A stretch of DNA of 37,053 nucleotides from Armatimonadota bacterium (GTDB taxonomy: Bacteria > Sysuimicrobiota > Sysuimicrobiia > Sysuimicrobiales > Humicultoraceae), in NCBI GenBank assembly GCA_031081715.1, contig JAVHMA010000030.1, positions 1 to 37,053 on the forward strand, in the 5' to 3' direction. Positions 1 through 6,907 of the stretch are shown here, piece after piece. A model generated the notes under the pieces. That model made no database searches, was not told where the DNA came from, and saw only the letters and a list, made by a program, of their open reading frames with translations. The position numbers and the translations under genes are program-made. Each line of letters starts with the position of its first letter. Within the stretch, counting starts at the first letter, position 1.

Positions 1-45
1 TCTGGATATTAGTTGATTATTACTCATCATTAGTTGAAGTCCCAG
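1..45. repeat. AT-rich window edge with 9-bp direct repeat
   Basis: The first ~40 bases are strongly AT-rich in an otherwise GC-rich window. ATTAGTTGA occurs at 8-16 and again at 29-37, a spacing of 21 nt. RsmG similarity stops where this stretch begins. It may be a contig-edge artefact or the start of an inserted or low-complexity element; one and a half repeat units are too little to classify. Confidence 0.5.
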
Positions 46-630
46 TTTCCGGACCAGCCCGGCCGCAGCCGACAACTGCTCTGCGGCCGATGGCCCCTTC
101 AGCAGCACACACCACCCGCAGATCGCAACAAACGGCGCGCACAGTTCGATCGCGGCGGCCAGGCGCGCGGTGGCACGCTCCACCGCGCAGTCGTAGCGCT
201 CGCGGTGATCCGCCTGCCGCGCCAGGTCCTCGGCCCGCCCCCAGCGAACGACGAGGTCATCCAGATCCAAGGTGTCGCGGAGGTACTCGAGGAACGCCAC
301 CCGCCGGCGCGAGGCCTCGATCAACGTCACCCGCAGGTCGGGGCGCGCGATCTTCATCGGGACGCCCGGCAGGCCGGCGCCGCTGCCGATGTCCACCACC
401 GAGGCGCCGGCCGCCAGCTCGACCGCGGCGAGCGGGAGCAGGGAGTCGAGCAGGTGTCGGTCGACCAGCTCGTCCTCACCGGACGCGTCTACCAGGTTCA
501 GGCGCGACCGCCAGCGCACGAGAGCGGCCAGGTAGCGGTCGAAGCGGTCCAGCGCCGCCGGACCAAGGCGAACGCCCAGCGCGCGGGCGCCTCGCTCAAT
601 CCGGGCGGTCGCGGGGCTACGTCCTGGCAG
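1..630 (-). CDS. rsmG: 16S rRNA (guanine-N7) methyltransferase RsmG, 3' end cut by window edge
   Basis: RsmG methylates a guanine in the 530 loop of 16S rRNA using S-adenosylmethionine. Read on the minus strand, the frame contains the family signature VVDIGSGAGLPGVPMKIARP (SAM-binding glycine loop), then LIEASRRRVAFLEYL and a LLKGP segment. The reading frame is open but has no ATG, GTG or TTG before the conserved N-terminal helix. The best-supported start is CTG at 630, because GAGGA lies 5-6 nt upstream of it; ATT at 600 is an alternative without a ribosome binding site. The gene overlaps the end of jag by about 14 nt, so it is probably translationally coupled to it. The last codons in the window (positions 1-45) are AT-rich and no longer resemble RsmG, and the true C-terminus is not seen. 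The family call is secure; the start is tentative. Confidence 0.86.
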   Translation of the reverse strand, partial: MPGRSPATARIERGARALGVRLGPAALDRFDRYLAALVRWRSRLNLVDASGEDELVDRHLLDSLLPLAAVELAAGASVVDIGSGAGLPGVPMKIARPDLRVTLIEASRRRVAFLEYLRDTLDLDDLVVRWGRAEDLARQADHRERYDCAVERATARLAAAIELCAPFVAICGWCVLLKGPSAAEQLSAAAGLVRKLGLQLMMSNNQLISR

Positions 631-1252
631 GCGCGTCCTCGCGGGGGATGATGACGACGTGCCGGTGCTCGTCCTCGCCCTCGCTGGCAGTGGTCACGCG
701 GGGGTCATCGCGCAGTGCTAGGTGCACAACCCGGCGCTGCTTCGGGTCCATAGGGTCGAGTGCCACCGCCGTGCCCTCGCGGACGGCGCGGTCGGCGGCC
801 TCCCGGGCGGCGTCGACCAGCGTCTTCTCCTGCTGGGCTCGATAGCCGGCCGCGTCCACCGCGACCTGCACACGGCGGCCGAGCCGGCGCTGGAGGTGCA
901 GGGCCGTCAGGACCTCGATGGCGTCGAGCATCTCGCCGCCGCGGCCGACGAGAGCACGGACCGGGGCGCCGGCCAGAGTGAGCGAGAGCCCCTCATCCCG
1001 CTCGGCGACCTCGACCTCGACGCGGTGCCCCATCAACTCGAAAACCTGGGCCACGAACGCGGCGGCGACGTCAGCCGGTGAGGGACGCCGGGTGACGCGC
1101 ACGCGCGCCTCACGACCGCCGAATCCGAGCAGGGCAGGGCGAGGGTCCTGGAGCACCTCGACGTCCACGTCGTCCCGGGCCGCGCCCATCTCGGCGAGGG
1201 CACGCTGGACGGCCTCCTCGACGCTACGGCCGGACGCCTCGACGCCGTTCAC
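617..1252 (-). CDS. jag: Jag/KhpB-family RNA-binding protein
   Basis: Jag (KhpB) is a cytoplasmic RNA-binding protein linked to cell elongation and division in Gram-positives, usually encoded next to yidC. The 211-residue product has the full three-part layout: a Jag-N domain (about 1-52, with the LLGFGGREARV motif), a KH domain (about 75-140) with an intact GRGG loop at 103-106, and a C-terminal R3H domain in which R174 and H177 of KQRRVVH match the R-x3-H signature. The start is GTG at 1252, 10 nt after the yidC stop. There is no clear Shine-Dalgarno, so translation is probably coupled to yidC. Its last codons overlap the likely start of rsmG. Confidence 0.93.
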   Translation of the reverse strand: MNGVEASGRSVEEAVQRALAEMGAARDDVDVEVLQDPRPALLGFGGREARVRVTRRPSPADVAAAFVAQVFELMGHRVEVEVAERDEGLSLTLAGAPVRALVGRGGEMLDAIEVLTALHLQRRLGRRVQVAVDAAGYRAQQEKTLVDAAREAADRAVREGTAVALDPMDPKQRRVVHLALRDDPRVTTASEGEDEHRHVVIIPREDAPART

Positions 1253-1262
1253 CGCAGGGGCC

Positions 1263-1979
1263 TCACGACGCGTCCTTCGGGCCGGCCTGCCGCGCCTTCG
1301 CGGACCGGCGCTCGCGGGGCGGCGCGACCCGGACCGGCCGCGGCGGCCCGACCACCAGATAATACTCGGCGATGTAGACGACCGTCGAGATCGTCCAGTA
1401 GATCGACAGCCCCAATGGGAACCAGCCCGCGACCGAGGTGTATGCGATGAAGAACGGCATGATAATGAACATGCGCGCCTGTTGCGGGTCAGTGATGGTG
1501 AGGTTTTGCTGCCAGTAGGTGGTGAGCCCGACCAGCACGGGCACCAGCAGTAGGCCCGGGTGGCTGAGGACCATCTGGAACGTGACCGCGGTCTCGAGGG
1601 CGACGCCGAAGAGCTGTTCGCCGCCGAAGGCGTTGGGCCGTCGCAGCAGGTCGAACAGCGCGTAGAGGATGGGCAGCTGCAGCAGTAGCGGTAGACACCC
1701 CCCCAGCGGGTTGGCGTTGTTCGCCCGGTACAGGCTCATGATTTCCACGTTGAGCTGGCGGGGGTCGTCCTTGTACTTGCGCCGTAGCACCTCGATCTGG
1801 GGCGCAAGGGCCTGCATGGCCTTCATGGACCGGAGCTGCTTGCGCGTAAGGGGGTGGAGCAGGAGCCGGATCGCGATCGTCAGCAGGACGATGGCGACCA
1901 GGTAGCTGCCGGTGACGCTGTGGAAGGCGCCGAGGCCAACGGCGAGCAGCTCGACGATCGCGTTGAAGATCTCTCGCAC
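1263..1979 (-). CDS. yidC: YidC/OxaI-family membrane protein insertase (short form)
   Basis: This insertase places membrane proteins into the cytoplasmic membrane alone or with SecYEG. The 238-residue protein is the short form, without the large periplasmic P1 domain of proteobacterial YidC. It has about five membrane segments; the first (around 24-42) carries Arg38 in IAIRLLLHPLTRKQ, the positively charged residue of the hydrophilic groove. A basic, coiled cytoplasmic hairpin follows (about 43-75), then the conserved LGGCLPLLLQLPILYALF segment. The C-terminus is short and basic. No lipobox is present. GTG at 1979 follows TAGGAGGCAGG, a strong ribosome binding site that overlaps the yidD stop. 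It sits in the standard rpmH-rnpA-yidD-yidC-jag order. Confidence 0.96.
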   Translation of the reverse strand: MREIFNAIVELLAVGLGAFHSVTGSYLVAIVLLTIAIRLLLHPLTRKQLRSMKAMQALAPQIEVLRRKYKDDPRQLNVEIMSLYRANNANPLGGCLPLLLQLPILYALFDLLRRPNAFGGEQLFGVALETAVTFQMVLSHPGLLLVPVLVGLTTYWQQNLTITDPQQARMFIIMPFFIAYTSVAGWFPLGLSIYWTISTVVYIAEYYLVVGPPRPVRVAPPRERRSAKARQAGPKDAS

Positions 1980-1988
1980 CCCTGCCTC

Positions 1989-2198
1989 CTAGGGAACGGG
2001 ATCGTACCCGCCGGGATGGAACGGATGGCAGCGCAGGAGGCGGCGGGCCGCCAGCCAGGCCCCGCGGGCCGCGCCGTGGCGCTCGATGGCCTCGGCCGCG
2101 TACGTGGAGCACGACGGATAGAAGCGGCACGAGCGCGGCAACAGCGGCGAGATCGCCCGCTTATAGACCGTGATGAGCAGCAGCAACGCCCGCGTCAC
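1989..2198 (-). CDS. yidD: YidD membrane protein insertion efficiency factor
   Basis: YidD is a small peripheral membrane protein that helps YidC-dependent insertion. The product (69 aa from this start) carries the family core [20 protein letters not shown], followed by [12 protein letters not shown] and the C-terminal [13 protein letters not shown], so it is essentially complete. I place the start at GTG 2198, which gives a 4-nt GTGA overlap with the rnpA stop. An in-frame ATG-type extension to 2225 would add an arginine/glycine-rich stretch with no family resemblance and overlap rnpA by 31 nt. The overlap suggests coupled translation from rnpA. Confidence 0.94.
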   Translation of the reverse strand: MTRALLLLITVYKRAISPLLPRSCRFYPSCSTYAAEAIERHGAARGAWLAARRLLRCHPFHPGGYDPVP

Positions 2199-2557
2199 GC
2201 CGGCGCCTCCCCGCCCTCGCCGCACAGGCCGGTGGCGGCCAGGGCCTCTTCGAGGGCCGCCCGTAAGGCTGGCGCCCCCGCGGCCGCGGCCCCCTCGCGA
2301 GGCACGACGACCAGGTCCACGCCCCCTCGCAGACGTCGCTGGGCCCGAACAGCCTCGCGCAGGCGGCGCCGCAGCCGGTTGCGCCTCACCGCGCGGCCGA
2401 ACCGCCGGCCGACCGCGATGCCGACTCGGACCGTGCCCAGCCGGTTCGGCCGCGCATGGACCACCAGCAGCGCGGTCGCGCGCCGCACGCCCTCACGGTA
2501 GACACGGCGGAACTCGTCCTCGCGGGCAAGCCGGCCGATTGTGCCGTCGGCAGCCAT
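2195..2557 (-). CDS. rnpA: Ribonuclease P protein component
   Basis: RnpA is the protein subunit of RNase P, which matures tRNA 5' ends together with the RnpB RNA. The 120-residue, very basic product has the RNR signature [16 protein letters not shown] at about 54-69 and the upstream [10 protein letters not shown] strand of the fold. Length is typical. The acidic, alanine-rich C-terminal tail (about 88-120) is not conserved and is probably lineage-specific. ATG at 2557 is preceded by AGGGG and begins 5 nt after rpmH, consistent with an rpmH-rnpA transcript from the promoter at 2728-2756. Confidence 0.95.
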   Translation of the reverse strand: MAADGTIGRLAREDEFRRVYREGVRRATALLVVHARPNRLGTVRVGIAVGRRFGRAVRRNRLRRRLREAVRAQRRLRGGVDLVVVPREGAAAAGAPALRAALEEALAATGLCGEGGEAPA

Positions 2558-2562
2558 CGCCC

Positions 2563-2703
2563 CTAGCCGGCGACGCTGAGCCGATACCTCCCCTTGGCCC
2601 GGCGTCGCTGCAGCGTGCGCCGGCCACCTGGCGTGCGCATGCGGGCGCGGAACCCGTGCGCGCGCCTGCGTGGACGCTTCTTGGGCTGGTAGGTACGCTT
2701 CAC
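2563..2703 (-). CDS. rpmH: Large ribosomal subunit protein bL34
   Basis: bL34 is a small structural protein of the 50S subunit. The 46-residue, arginine-rich product starts [20 protein letters not shown] and continues with [19 protein letters not shown], the diagnostic bL34 sequence. The start is GTG at 2703 with GGAGGGG (complement of 2709-2715) spaced 5 nt away. It is the first gene of the leftward operon and faces oriC, its usual place in bacteria. Confidence 0.97.
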   Translation of the reverse strand: MKRTYQPKKRPRRRAHGFRARMRTPGGRRTLQRRRAKGRYRLSVAG

Positions 2704-2727
2704 GCGATCCCCTCCGACGCAGCGCCT

Positions 2728-2756
2728 ACTATAACACAGGCCCCAGGGGCCTTCAA
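2728..2756 (-). promoter_or_regulatory. Sigma-70-type promoter for the rpmH operon
   Basis: On the minus strand there is a -35 TTGAAG (2751-2756) and a -10 TATAGT (2728-2733), separated by exactly 17 nt and pointing into rpmH. The spacer contains the perfect 13-bp palindrome GGCCCCAGGGGCC (2739-2751), which overlaps the edge of the -35 and could bind a dimeric regulator. Start of transcription is expected about 15-18 nt upstream of the rpmH GTG. Confidence 0.78.
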
Positions 2757-3158
2757 TCGACCGCCGGGACCGAAGGGCCCGTGTGCGCTTCTTGTGGACA
2801 ACCGGACCTCCTGTCCACATCTTGACGGTCAGTCTGTCGAGTCGCCCACCAAGTCGGTGCGACCACATCGGCCCATCCGCCTGGCTTATCCCGATGATGA
2901 TCATAGTCATCCACAGGGTTCTCCACACCTGTGGACAACCGCGCAAAGCCGCCCCCGGGGCGTGCCCTAGCGCGGATACGGTTGCGGAGGAGAACCCCCT
3001 GGGCGCCACGAAGCCCATTACGTTCGCTCCTAGTTGTCCACAGGTGTGCCAAGCCGGTGAACTTCTCCGGATCGGCGTGAACACTCGCCGCTTCCGGGAC
3101 TTGCAGGTAGGAATCCTCGCGTGAGCGGCCAACGATTCGGGTGCACACCAGATCGTCC
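2757..3158. other. Chromosomal replication origin (oriC) region
   Basis: The intergenic region between rpmH and the ATPase-HTH gene/dnaA is rich in DnaA-box-like 9-mers close to TTATCCACA/TTGTCCACA. On the plus strand these are 2811-2819 (CTGTCCACA), 2907-2915 (TCATCCACA), 2919-2927 (TTCTCCACA) and 3034-3042 (TTGTCCACA). On the minus strand they are 2793-2801 and 2930-2938 (each TGTGGACAA as read on plus). Three boxes are packed into 2907-2938, just after the AT-richer stretch 2886-2906, which includes the palindrome ATGATCAT (2897-2904) and is a candidate unwinding element. Gene orientation diverges here, as expected at an origin. No protein-coding gene is apparent in this stretch. Confidence 0.9.
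2924..3048. repeat. 15-bp perfect inverted repeat within oriC
   Basis: CACACCTGTGGACAA (2924-2938) is repeated in inverted orientation as TTGTCCACAGGTGTG (3034-3048), with 95 nt between the arms. Each arm consists of a DnaA box plus the same six flanking bases, so the identity extends beyond what the box alone would explain. Confidence 0.85.
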
Positions 3159-3947
3159 ATGTCGATACGTGCGCTGATCGCGCGCTTGGTGGAGGAGCGG
3201 CGCACCGCTCCGCTACCCGCCGACGGCGACGAGCCCGAGGTCAGGCTGGCGGTGTACGACACGCCGCTCGCGGCGCCCCGGGTGGTGTCGCTGCGCGGCG
3301 ACGACTTCCACACGTTGGTCGGCGAGCTGGCCGCGCGCACCTACGAGGTGTCGCGCGAGCGCGGAGGGCGCGTCCCCTACGTGGTGATCCGGGAGATCAT
3401 GGAGAACCTGATCCACGCGTACTTCCGCAACGCGACGATCACCGTCCTCGACGAGGGGAACACGATCCGCGTCGCCGACCAGGGTCCCGGCATCCAGGAT
3501 AAGGACCGCGCGCTGCGGCCGGGGTACTCGACCGCCACCGCGGAGATGCGACGCTACATCCGCGGGGTGGGAAGCGGGCTGCCGGTGGCGCACGAGCAGA
3601 TGGCGTTCCTGGGCGGCTCGCTGGTCATCGAGGACAACCTCGAACAGGGCACCGTGATCACCCTCAGCGTGCGGCGGGACCCGCCCGCGCCAGCGCCGGC
3701 GGGCGAGCCGCCGGCGCGCCACGTGCCCGAGGTCACCCCGCGCCAGAAGAAGGTGCTGCTGCTCATCGCCGAGCTCGGTGCCGCCGGGCCGACGACGATC
3801 GCCAAGGAGCTCGACATCAGCCACAGCACGGCCTACCGCGAGTTGCAGGTGCTGCGGGGCCTTAACCTCATCACGGGCCGGGGACGAGGCAGACGGACGC
3901 TCACCGAGGAAGGCATCGCCTACCTCGACGAGGTTTTCCGCTCCTGA
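3159..3947 (+). CDS. Histidine-kinase-type ATPase domain fused to winged-helix DNA-binding domain
   Basis: The product (262 aa from ATG 3159) joins a GHKL ATPase domain to a winged helix. The ATPase part has an N-box ([11 protein letters not shown]), a G1 box (DQGPGI) and a G2 box ([19 protein letters not shown]) ending in a GTVITLSV strand. It lacks any phospho-acceptor histidine or sensor domain, so it resembles SpoIIAB/RsbW-type anti-sigma kinases more than sensor kinases. A proline/alanine linker (about 175-190) leads to a C-terminal HTH ([20 protein letters not shown]) with a basic wing. It lies between oriC and dnaA, 38 nt upstream of the latter and in the same direction, so it probably shares control with dnaA. 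Function is not known to me; an ATP-dependent regulator acting at the origin or on dnaA is an inference. GTG 3141 is an alternative start; neither start has a strong ribosome binding site. Confidence 0.83.
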   Translation: MSIRALIARLVEERRTAPLPADGDEPEVRLAVYDTPLAAPRVVSLRGDDFHTLVGELAARTYEVSRERGGRVPYVVIREIMENLIHAYFRNATITVLDEGNTIRVADQGPGIQDKDRALRPGYSTATAEMRRYIRGVGSGLPVAHEQMAFLGGSLVIEDNLEQGTVITLSVRRDPPAPAPAGEPPARHVPEVTPRQKKVLLLIAELGAAGPTTIAKELDISHSTAYRELQVLRGLNLITGRGRGRRTLTEEGIAYLDEVFRS

Positions 3948-3985
3948 CCCCGCCGGCGGGGCACGGATCGAGAGAGGAGTGCGCT

Positions 3986-5326
3986 GTGTCGATCGAAGTC
4001 TCCCCCACGGAGCTGTGGACCGACGCGCTGCGCCGGATCGAGGGACAGCTCAACAAGCCCACCATGGAGTCGTTCCTCAAGGTCATGCGTCCGGTTGGCC
4101 TGGACGGTGATGTCTTCGTCTTCACCGTTCCCAACCGGTTTGCCAAGGACTGGGTCGAGCAGCGGCTGATGACCGTGGTGCGCGGCGCCCTGCGCGCCGC
4201 GGTCGGCCGCGCGGTCGAGGTGCGGATCGGCGTGGCCGACACGCCGCCCCCGCCGCCGGTCCGTGTGGCGCCGGTGACCGCGCCGCGCGGGATCGACGGG
4301 CTGCACCTGTCGCCCAAGTACACGTTCGAGACCTTCGTGGTGGGCGGCGGTAACCGGTTTGCGCACGCCGCGGCGCTGGCGGTCGCCGAGGCGCCCGCGC
4401 GCGCCTACAACCCCCTGTTTATCTACGGCGGCGTCGGCCTGGGCAAGACGCACCTGCTGCAGGCGATCGGGCACCGCGTGCTGCAAGCCGGGCTGGCCCG
4501 CGTCGCCTACGTGAGCAGCGAGAAGTTCACCAACGAGCTCATCAACTCGATCCGCGACGACAAGACCTTGGAGTTCCGGCAGCGGTACCGCAACGTGGAC
4601 GTGCTGCTCATCGACGACATCCAGTTCCTCGCGGGCAAGGAGCGGACCCAGGAAGAGTTCTTCCACACCTTCAACACGCTCCACGAGGCCAGCCACCAGA
4701 TCATCATCTCCTCCGACCGGCCGCCCAAGGAGATCCCGACGCTGGAAGACCGGCTGCGCAGCCGCTTCGAGTGGGGGCTGATTGCCGACATCCAGCCGCC
4801 GGACCTTGAGACCCGCATCGCCATCCTGCGCAAGAAGGCTGAGACCGAGGGGATCGCGGTGCCCGACGAGGTGGCGGAGTTCATCGCCCAGCGCATCCCC
4901 ACGAACATCCGCGAGCTCGAGGGCGCGCTGGTGCGCGTGGTGGCCTACGCGGCGCTCACCCGGTCGCCGATCAACGTGGCGCTGGCGGGCGACGTCCTGC
5001 GCGACCTGTTGCCGCCCGCCCGGGCGCGGGTGGTGACGATCGCGGCCATCCAGCAGGCGGTGGCGGAGTTCTTCGGGATCCGCGTGGAGGAGATGCGCGC
5101 CAAGCGCCGCACCAAGGGCGTGGCGTTCCCCAGACAGGTGGCGATGTACGTGGCGCGCGAACTCACGGACGCCTCTCTGCCGCGCATCGGCGAGGAGTTC
5201 GGGGGCCGCGACCACACGACGGTCATGCACGCCTGCCAGCGGGTGCGCGACGTGCTCCGGCGCGACACGCACCTGGCGGCGAGCCTCAAGCGCCTGATGG
5301 ACGACCTGCAGCGGCAGGGCGGATAA
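3986..5326 (+). CDS. dnaA: Chromosomal replication initiator DnaA
   Basis: DnaA binds DnaA boxes in oriC, forms an ATP-dependent filament and opens the duplex. The 446-residue protein has domain I (about 1-85), a very short linker with a proline run (PPPPPV), the AAA+ core with Walker A GGVGLGKTHLL (Lys154) and Walker B VLLIDDIQFLAG (Asp210-Asp211), and domain IV with the box-binding signature DHTTVMHACQRV (from about 409). GTG at 3986 is preceded by GAGAGGAG with good spacing. It is full length and follows the ATPase-HTH gene by 38 nt. Confidence 0.98.
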   Translation: MSIEVSPTELWTDALRRIEGQLNKPTMESFLKVMRPVGLDGDVFVFTVPNRFAKDWVEQRLMTVVRGALRAAVGRAVEVRIGVADTPPPPPVRVAPVTAPRGIDGLHLSPKYTFETFVVGGGNRFAHAAALAVAEAPARAYNPLFIYGGVGLGKTHLLQAIGHRVLQAGLARVAYVSSEKFTNELINSIRDDKTLEFRQRYRNVDVLLIDDIQFLAGKERTQEEFFHTFNTLHEASHQIIISSDRPPKEIPTLEDRLRSRFEWGLIADIQPPDLETRIAILRKKAETEGIAVPDEVAEFIAQRIPTNIRELEGALVRVVAYAALTRSPINVALAGDVLRDLLPPARARVVTIAAIQQAVAEFFGIRVEEMRAKRRTKGVAFPRQVAMYVARELTDASLPRIGEEFGGRDHTTVMHACQRVRDVLRRDTHLAASLKRLMDDLQRQGG

Positions 5327-5541
5327 CCTGTGCCCAACCCCTGCGCGCCGCCGCGCAAGCCAGCGGCCGGGCGGTCGCGGTCCCGGCGATCCCCGGGGCC
5401 GTCCACACCCCGTCCCCAGGGCGCCCACGGCCCGGACGGGCGGTCCGGGCGGGTTCGCGCGGTTGTCCCCATGCTCCCCAGCCCCTACTACGACGGCGGT
5501 GTTTTTCAACTACAATACCTACGTAGGAGAAGGAGCCCTCG
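5327..5541. other. dnaA-dnaN intergenic region with degenerate DnaA-box-like sites
   Basis: This 215-nt, C-rich spacer shows no gene. TTGTCCCCA at 5463-5471 differs from the oriC box TTGTCCACA by one base, and CCGTCCACA near 5400 differs by two. A few degenerate boxes here would fit a bipartite origin, but the evidence is weak. The right end contains the dnaN promoter. Confidence 0.45.
5511..5527 (+). promoter_or_regulatory. dnaN -10 element with adjacent palindrome
   Basis: TACAAT (5511-5516) is a good -10 box 25 nt before the dnaN ATG; a matching -35 is not clear. It is followed at once by the perfect 10-bp palindrome CCTACGTAGG (5518-5527), which leads into the AGGAGAAGGAG ribosome binding site. 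The palindrome would cover the transcription start and is a candidate operator. Confidence 0.5.
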
Positions 5542-6651
5542 ATGCAGTTTACCTGCGCGCATGAGCACCTGAACAAGGCCGTGGGACTGGTCGGCCGGGC
5601 GGTGTCCACCCGCGCGACCATGCCGATTCTGGCCAACATCCTGCTCGAGACGCGCAAAGACGCCGTGAAGCTGGCCGCCACGGACCTGGATCACGGCGTC
5701 CAGACCGAAATCCCCGCGAAGGTGAAGCGTGGCGGCGCGATCACCCTGCCCGCGCGGCTCTTCGCCGAGATTGTCGCCAACCTGCCCCAGGCCCAGGTGC
5801 AGCTCCGCGGCGCGGAGTCGGGCACAGAAGTCGAAGTGCAGTGCGAGAACGTCACCTACGACCTGGTGGGACTGCCCGCCTCGGACTTCCCGCTGATGCC
5901 CGAGCCCGACGCGGCTCCTGTGGCCGCGATCGACGCTGGGCTGCTGCGGACAATGGTGCGCCAGACCGCTTTCGCGGTGTCCACCGACGAGACGCGGGTG
6001 TTCCTCACCGGTCTCTACCTGGTCCTGGACGGGAAAGAGGTCCGGCTGGTCGCCACGGACGGCGGCCGGCTGGCGCTCCGCACGGGCACGCTCGGCAAGC
6101 CGGCCACGCAGAAGGTGGGCGTCATCGTGCCGGCCAAGACGATGCACGAACTCACCCGCGCGCTGACAGGCGTCGAGGGCGAGGTGGAGGTGGCGCTTGC
6201 CGAGAACCAAGTGCTCTTCACGATGCCCGGCGCCCGGCTGGTAAGCCGGCTGATCCCCGGGCCGTTCCCGAACTACCAGCAGGTGATCCCGCAGGGCCAC
6301 AAGCAGCGCCTGATCGTGGGGACCGAGCGGTTGCTCGCGGCGGTGCGGCGTGTGGCCATCACGGCGCGCGACTCCGCCAACGTGGTGCGGTTGCAGGCCG
6401 CCGACGAGGTGCTCACGCTGGCGTCCAACACGCCGGAGTACGGCCGCTCCGAGGAGAAGATCCCCGTGCGCACCGAGGGCGAGACCGTGGCCACGGCGTT
6501 CAACGCGCGCTACCTGCTCGACTGCCTGCAGGTGGTCGAGTCCGACGAGCTCACGCTCGAGCTGACTGGACCGCTCAGCCCCGGCGCGCTCCGTCCCGCG
6601 GGGCAGCCGGAGTACACCTACGTCCTGGCACCGGTGCGCGTTGCCACGTAG
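5542..6651 (+). CDS. dnaN: DNA polymerase III beta sliding clamp
   Basis: DnaN is the ring-shaped clamp that tethers replicative polymerase to DNA. The 369-residue protein spans the three clamp folds. It begins MQFTCAHEHLNKAVGLVGRA and contains TMPILANILLE, the FRLVATDG-like segment (VRLVATDGGRLAL) and the C-terminal PEYTYVLAPVR strand near the partner-binding cleft. Length matches the family. ATG 5542 has a strong ribosome binding site (AGGAGAAGGAG). It heads a run of overlapping genes dnaN-yaaA-recF-dciA-remB. Confidence 0.97.
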   Translation: MQFTCAHEHLNKAVGLVGRAVSTRATMPILANILLETRKDAVKLAATDLDHGVQTEIPAKVKRGGAITLPARLFAEIVANLPQAQVQLRGAESGTEVEVQCENVTYDLVGLPASDFPLMPEPDAAPVAAIDAGLLRTMVRQTAFAVSTDETRVFLTGLYLVLDGKEVRLVATDGGRLALRTGTLGKPATQKVGVIVPAKTMHELTRALTGVEGEVEVALAENQVLFTMPGARLVSRLIPGPFPNYQQVIPQGHKQRLIVGTERLLAAVRRVAITARDSANVVRLQAADEVLTLASNTPEYGRSEEKIPVRTEGETVATAFNARYLLDCLQVVESDELTLELTGPLSPGALRPAGQPEYTYVLAPVRVAT

Positions 6652-6907
6652 GCAGGTCGTCGCGATCCGCACGGAGACGATCGCGCTGGGCGCCCTCCTC
6701 AAGTGGGCGGGCGTGGTGGCGACCGGGGGCGAGGCGAAGACGCTGATCGCGGGGCGCCGCGTGCTGGTCAACGGCCAGGTGGAGACCCGCCGCGGCCGGC
6801 GGGTGGGCGCCGGCGATTTGGTGGCCGTGCAGGGCGGGCCGACCCTGGTGGTCGAGCGGGCAGACGGTGTTCCGCATCCGCCGGCTCTGGCTGCGGACGT
6901 TCCGTAA
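6641..6907 (+). CDS. yaaA: S4-domain RNA-binding protein, YaaA type
   Basis: Small S4-domain protein of the kind found between dnaN and recF in Bacillus and relatives; it probably binds structured RNA, role undefined. The core TETIALGALLKWAGVVATGG followed by EAKTLIAGRRVLVNGQVETR and GAGDLVAV is the S4 fold. From TTG 6641 it is 88 aa and overlaps dnaN by 11 nt, but that TTG has no ribosome binding site. ATC at 6665 begins nearer the conserved region and follows GGCAGGT, so the true start is uncertain. Its 3' end overlaps recF by 41 nt. Confidence 0.85.
   Translation: MPRRQVVAIRTETIALGALLKWAGVVATGGEAKTLIAGRRVLVNGQVETRRGRRVGAGDLVAVQGGPTLVVERADGVPHPPALAADVP

Noticed and set aside
2893-2910. GATGATGATCATAG as DnaA-trio motif
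   Set aside because: The trinucleotide phase and strand do not match the published trio pattern (repeats of 5'-TAG type next to a box), so it is noted only as a candidate AT-richer unwinding stretch.
2563-3132. 189-codon minus-strand frame extending rpmH through oriC
   Set aside because: Only the last 46 codons (bL34) are real; the upstream part is origin DNA with DnaA boxes and the rpmH promoter.
3920-5509. 529-codon minus-strand frame over dnaA
   Set aside because: Shadow of dnaA; no motifs and the plus-strand gene is certain.
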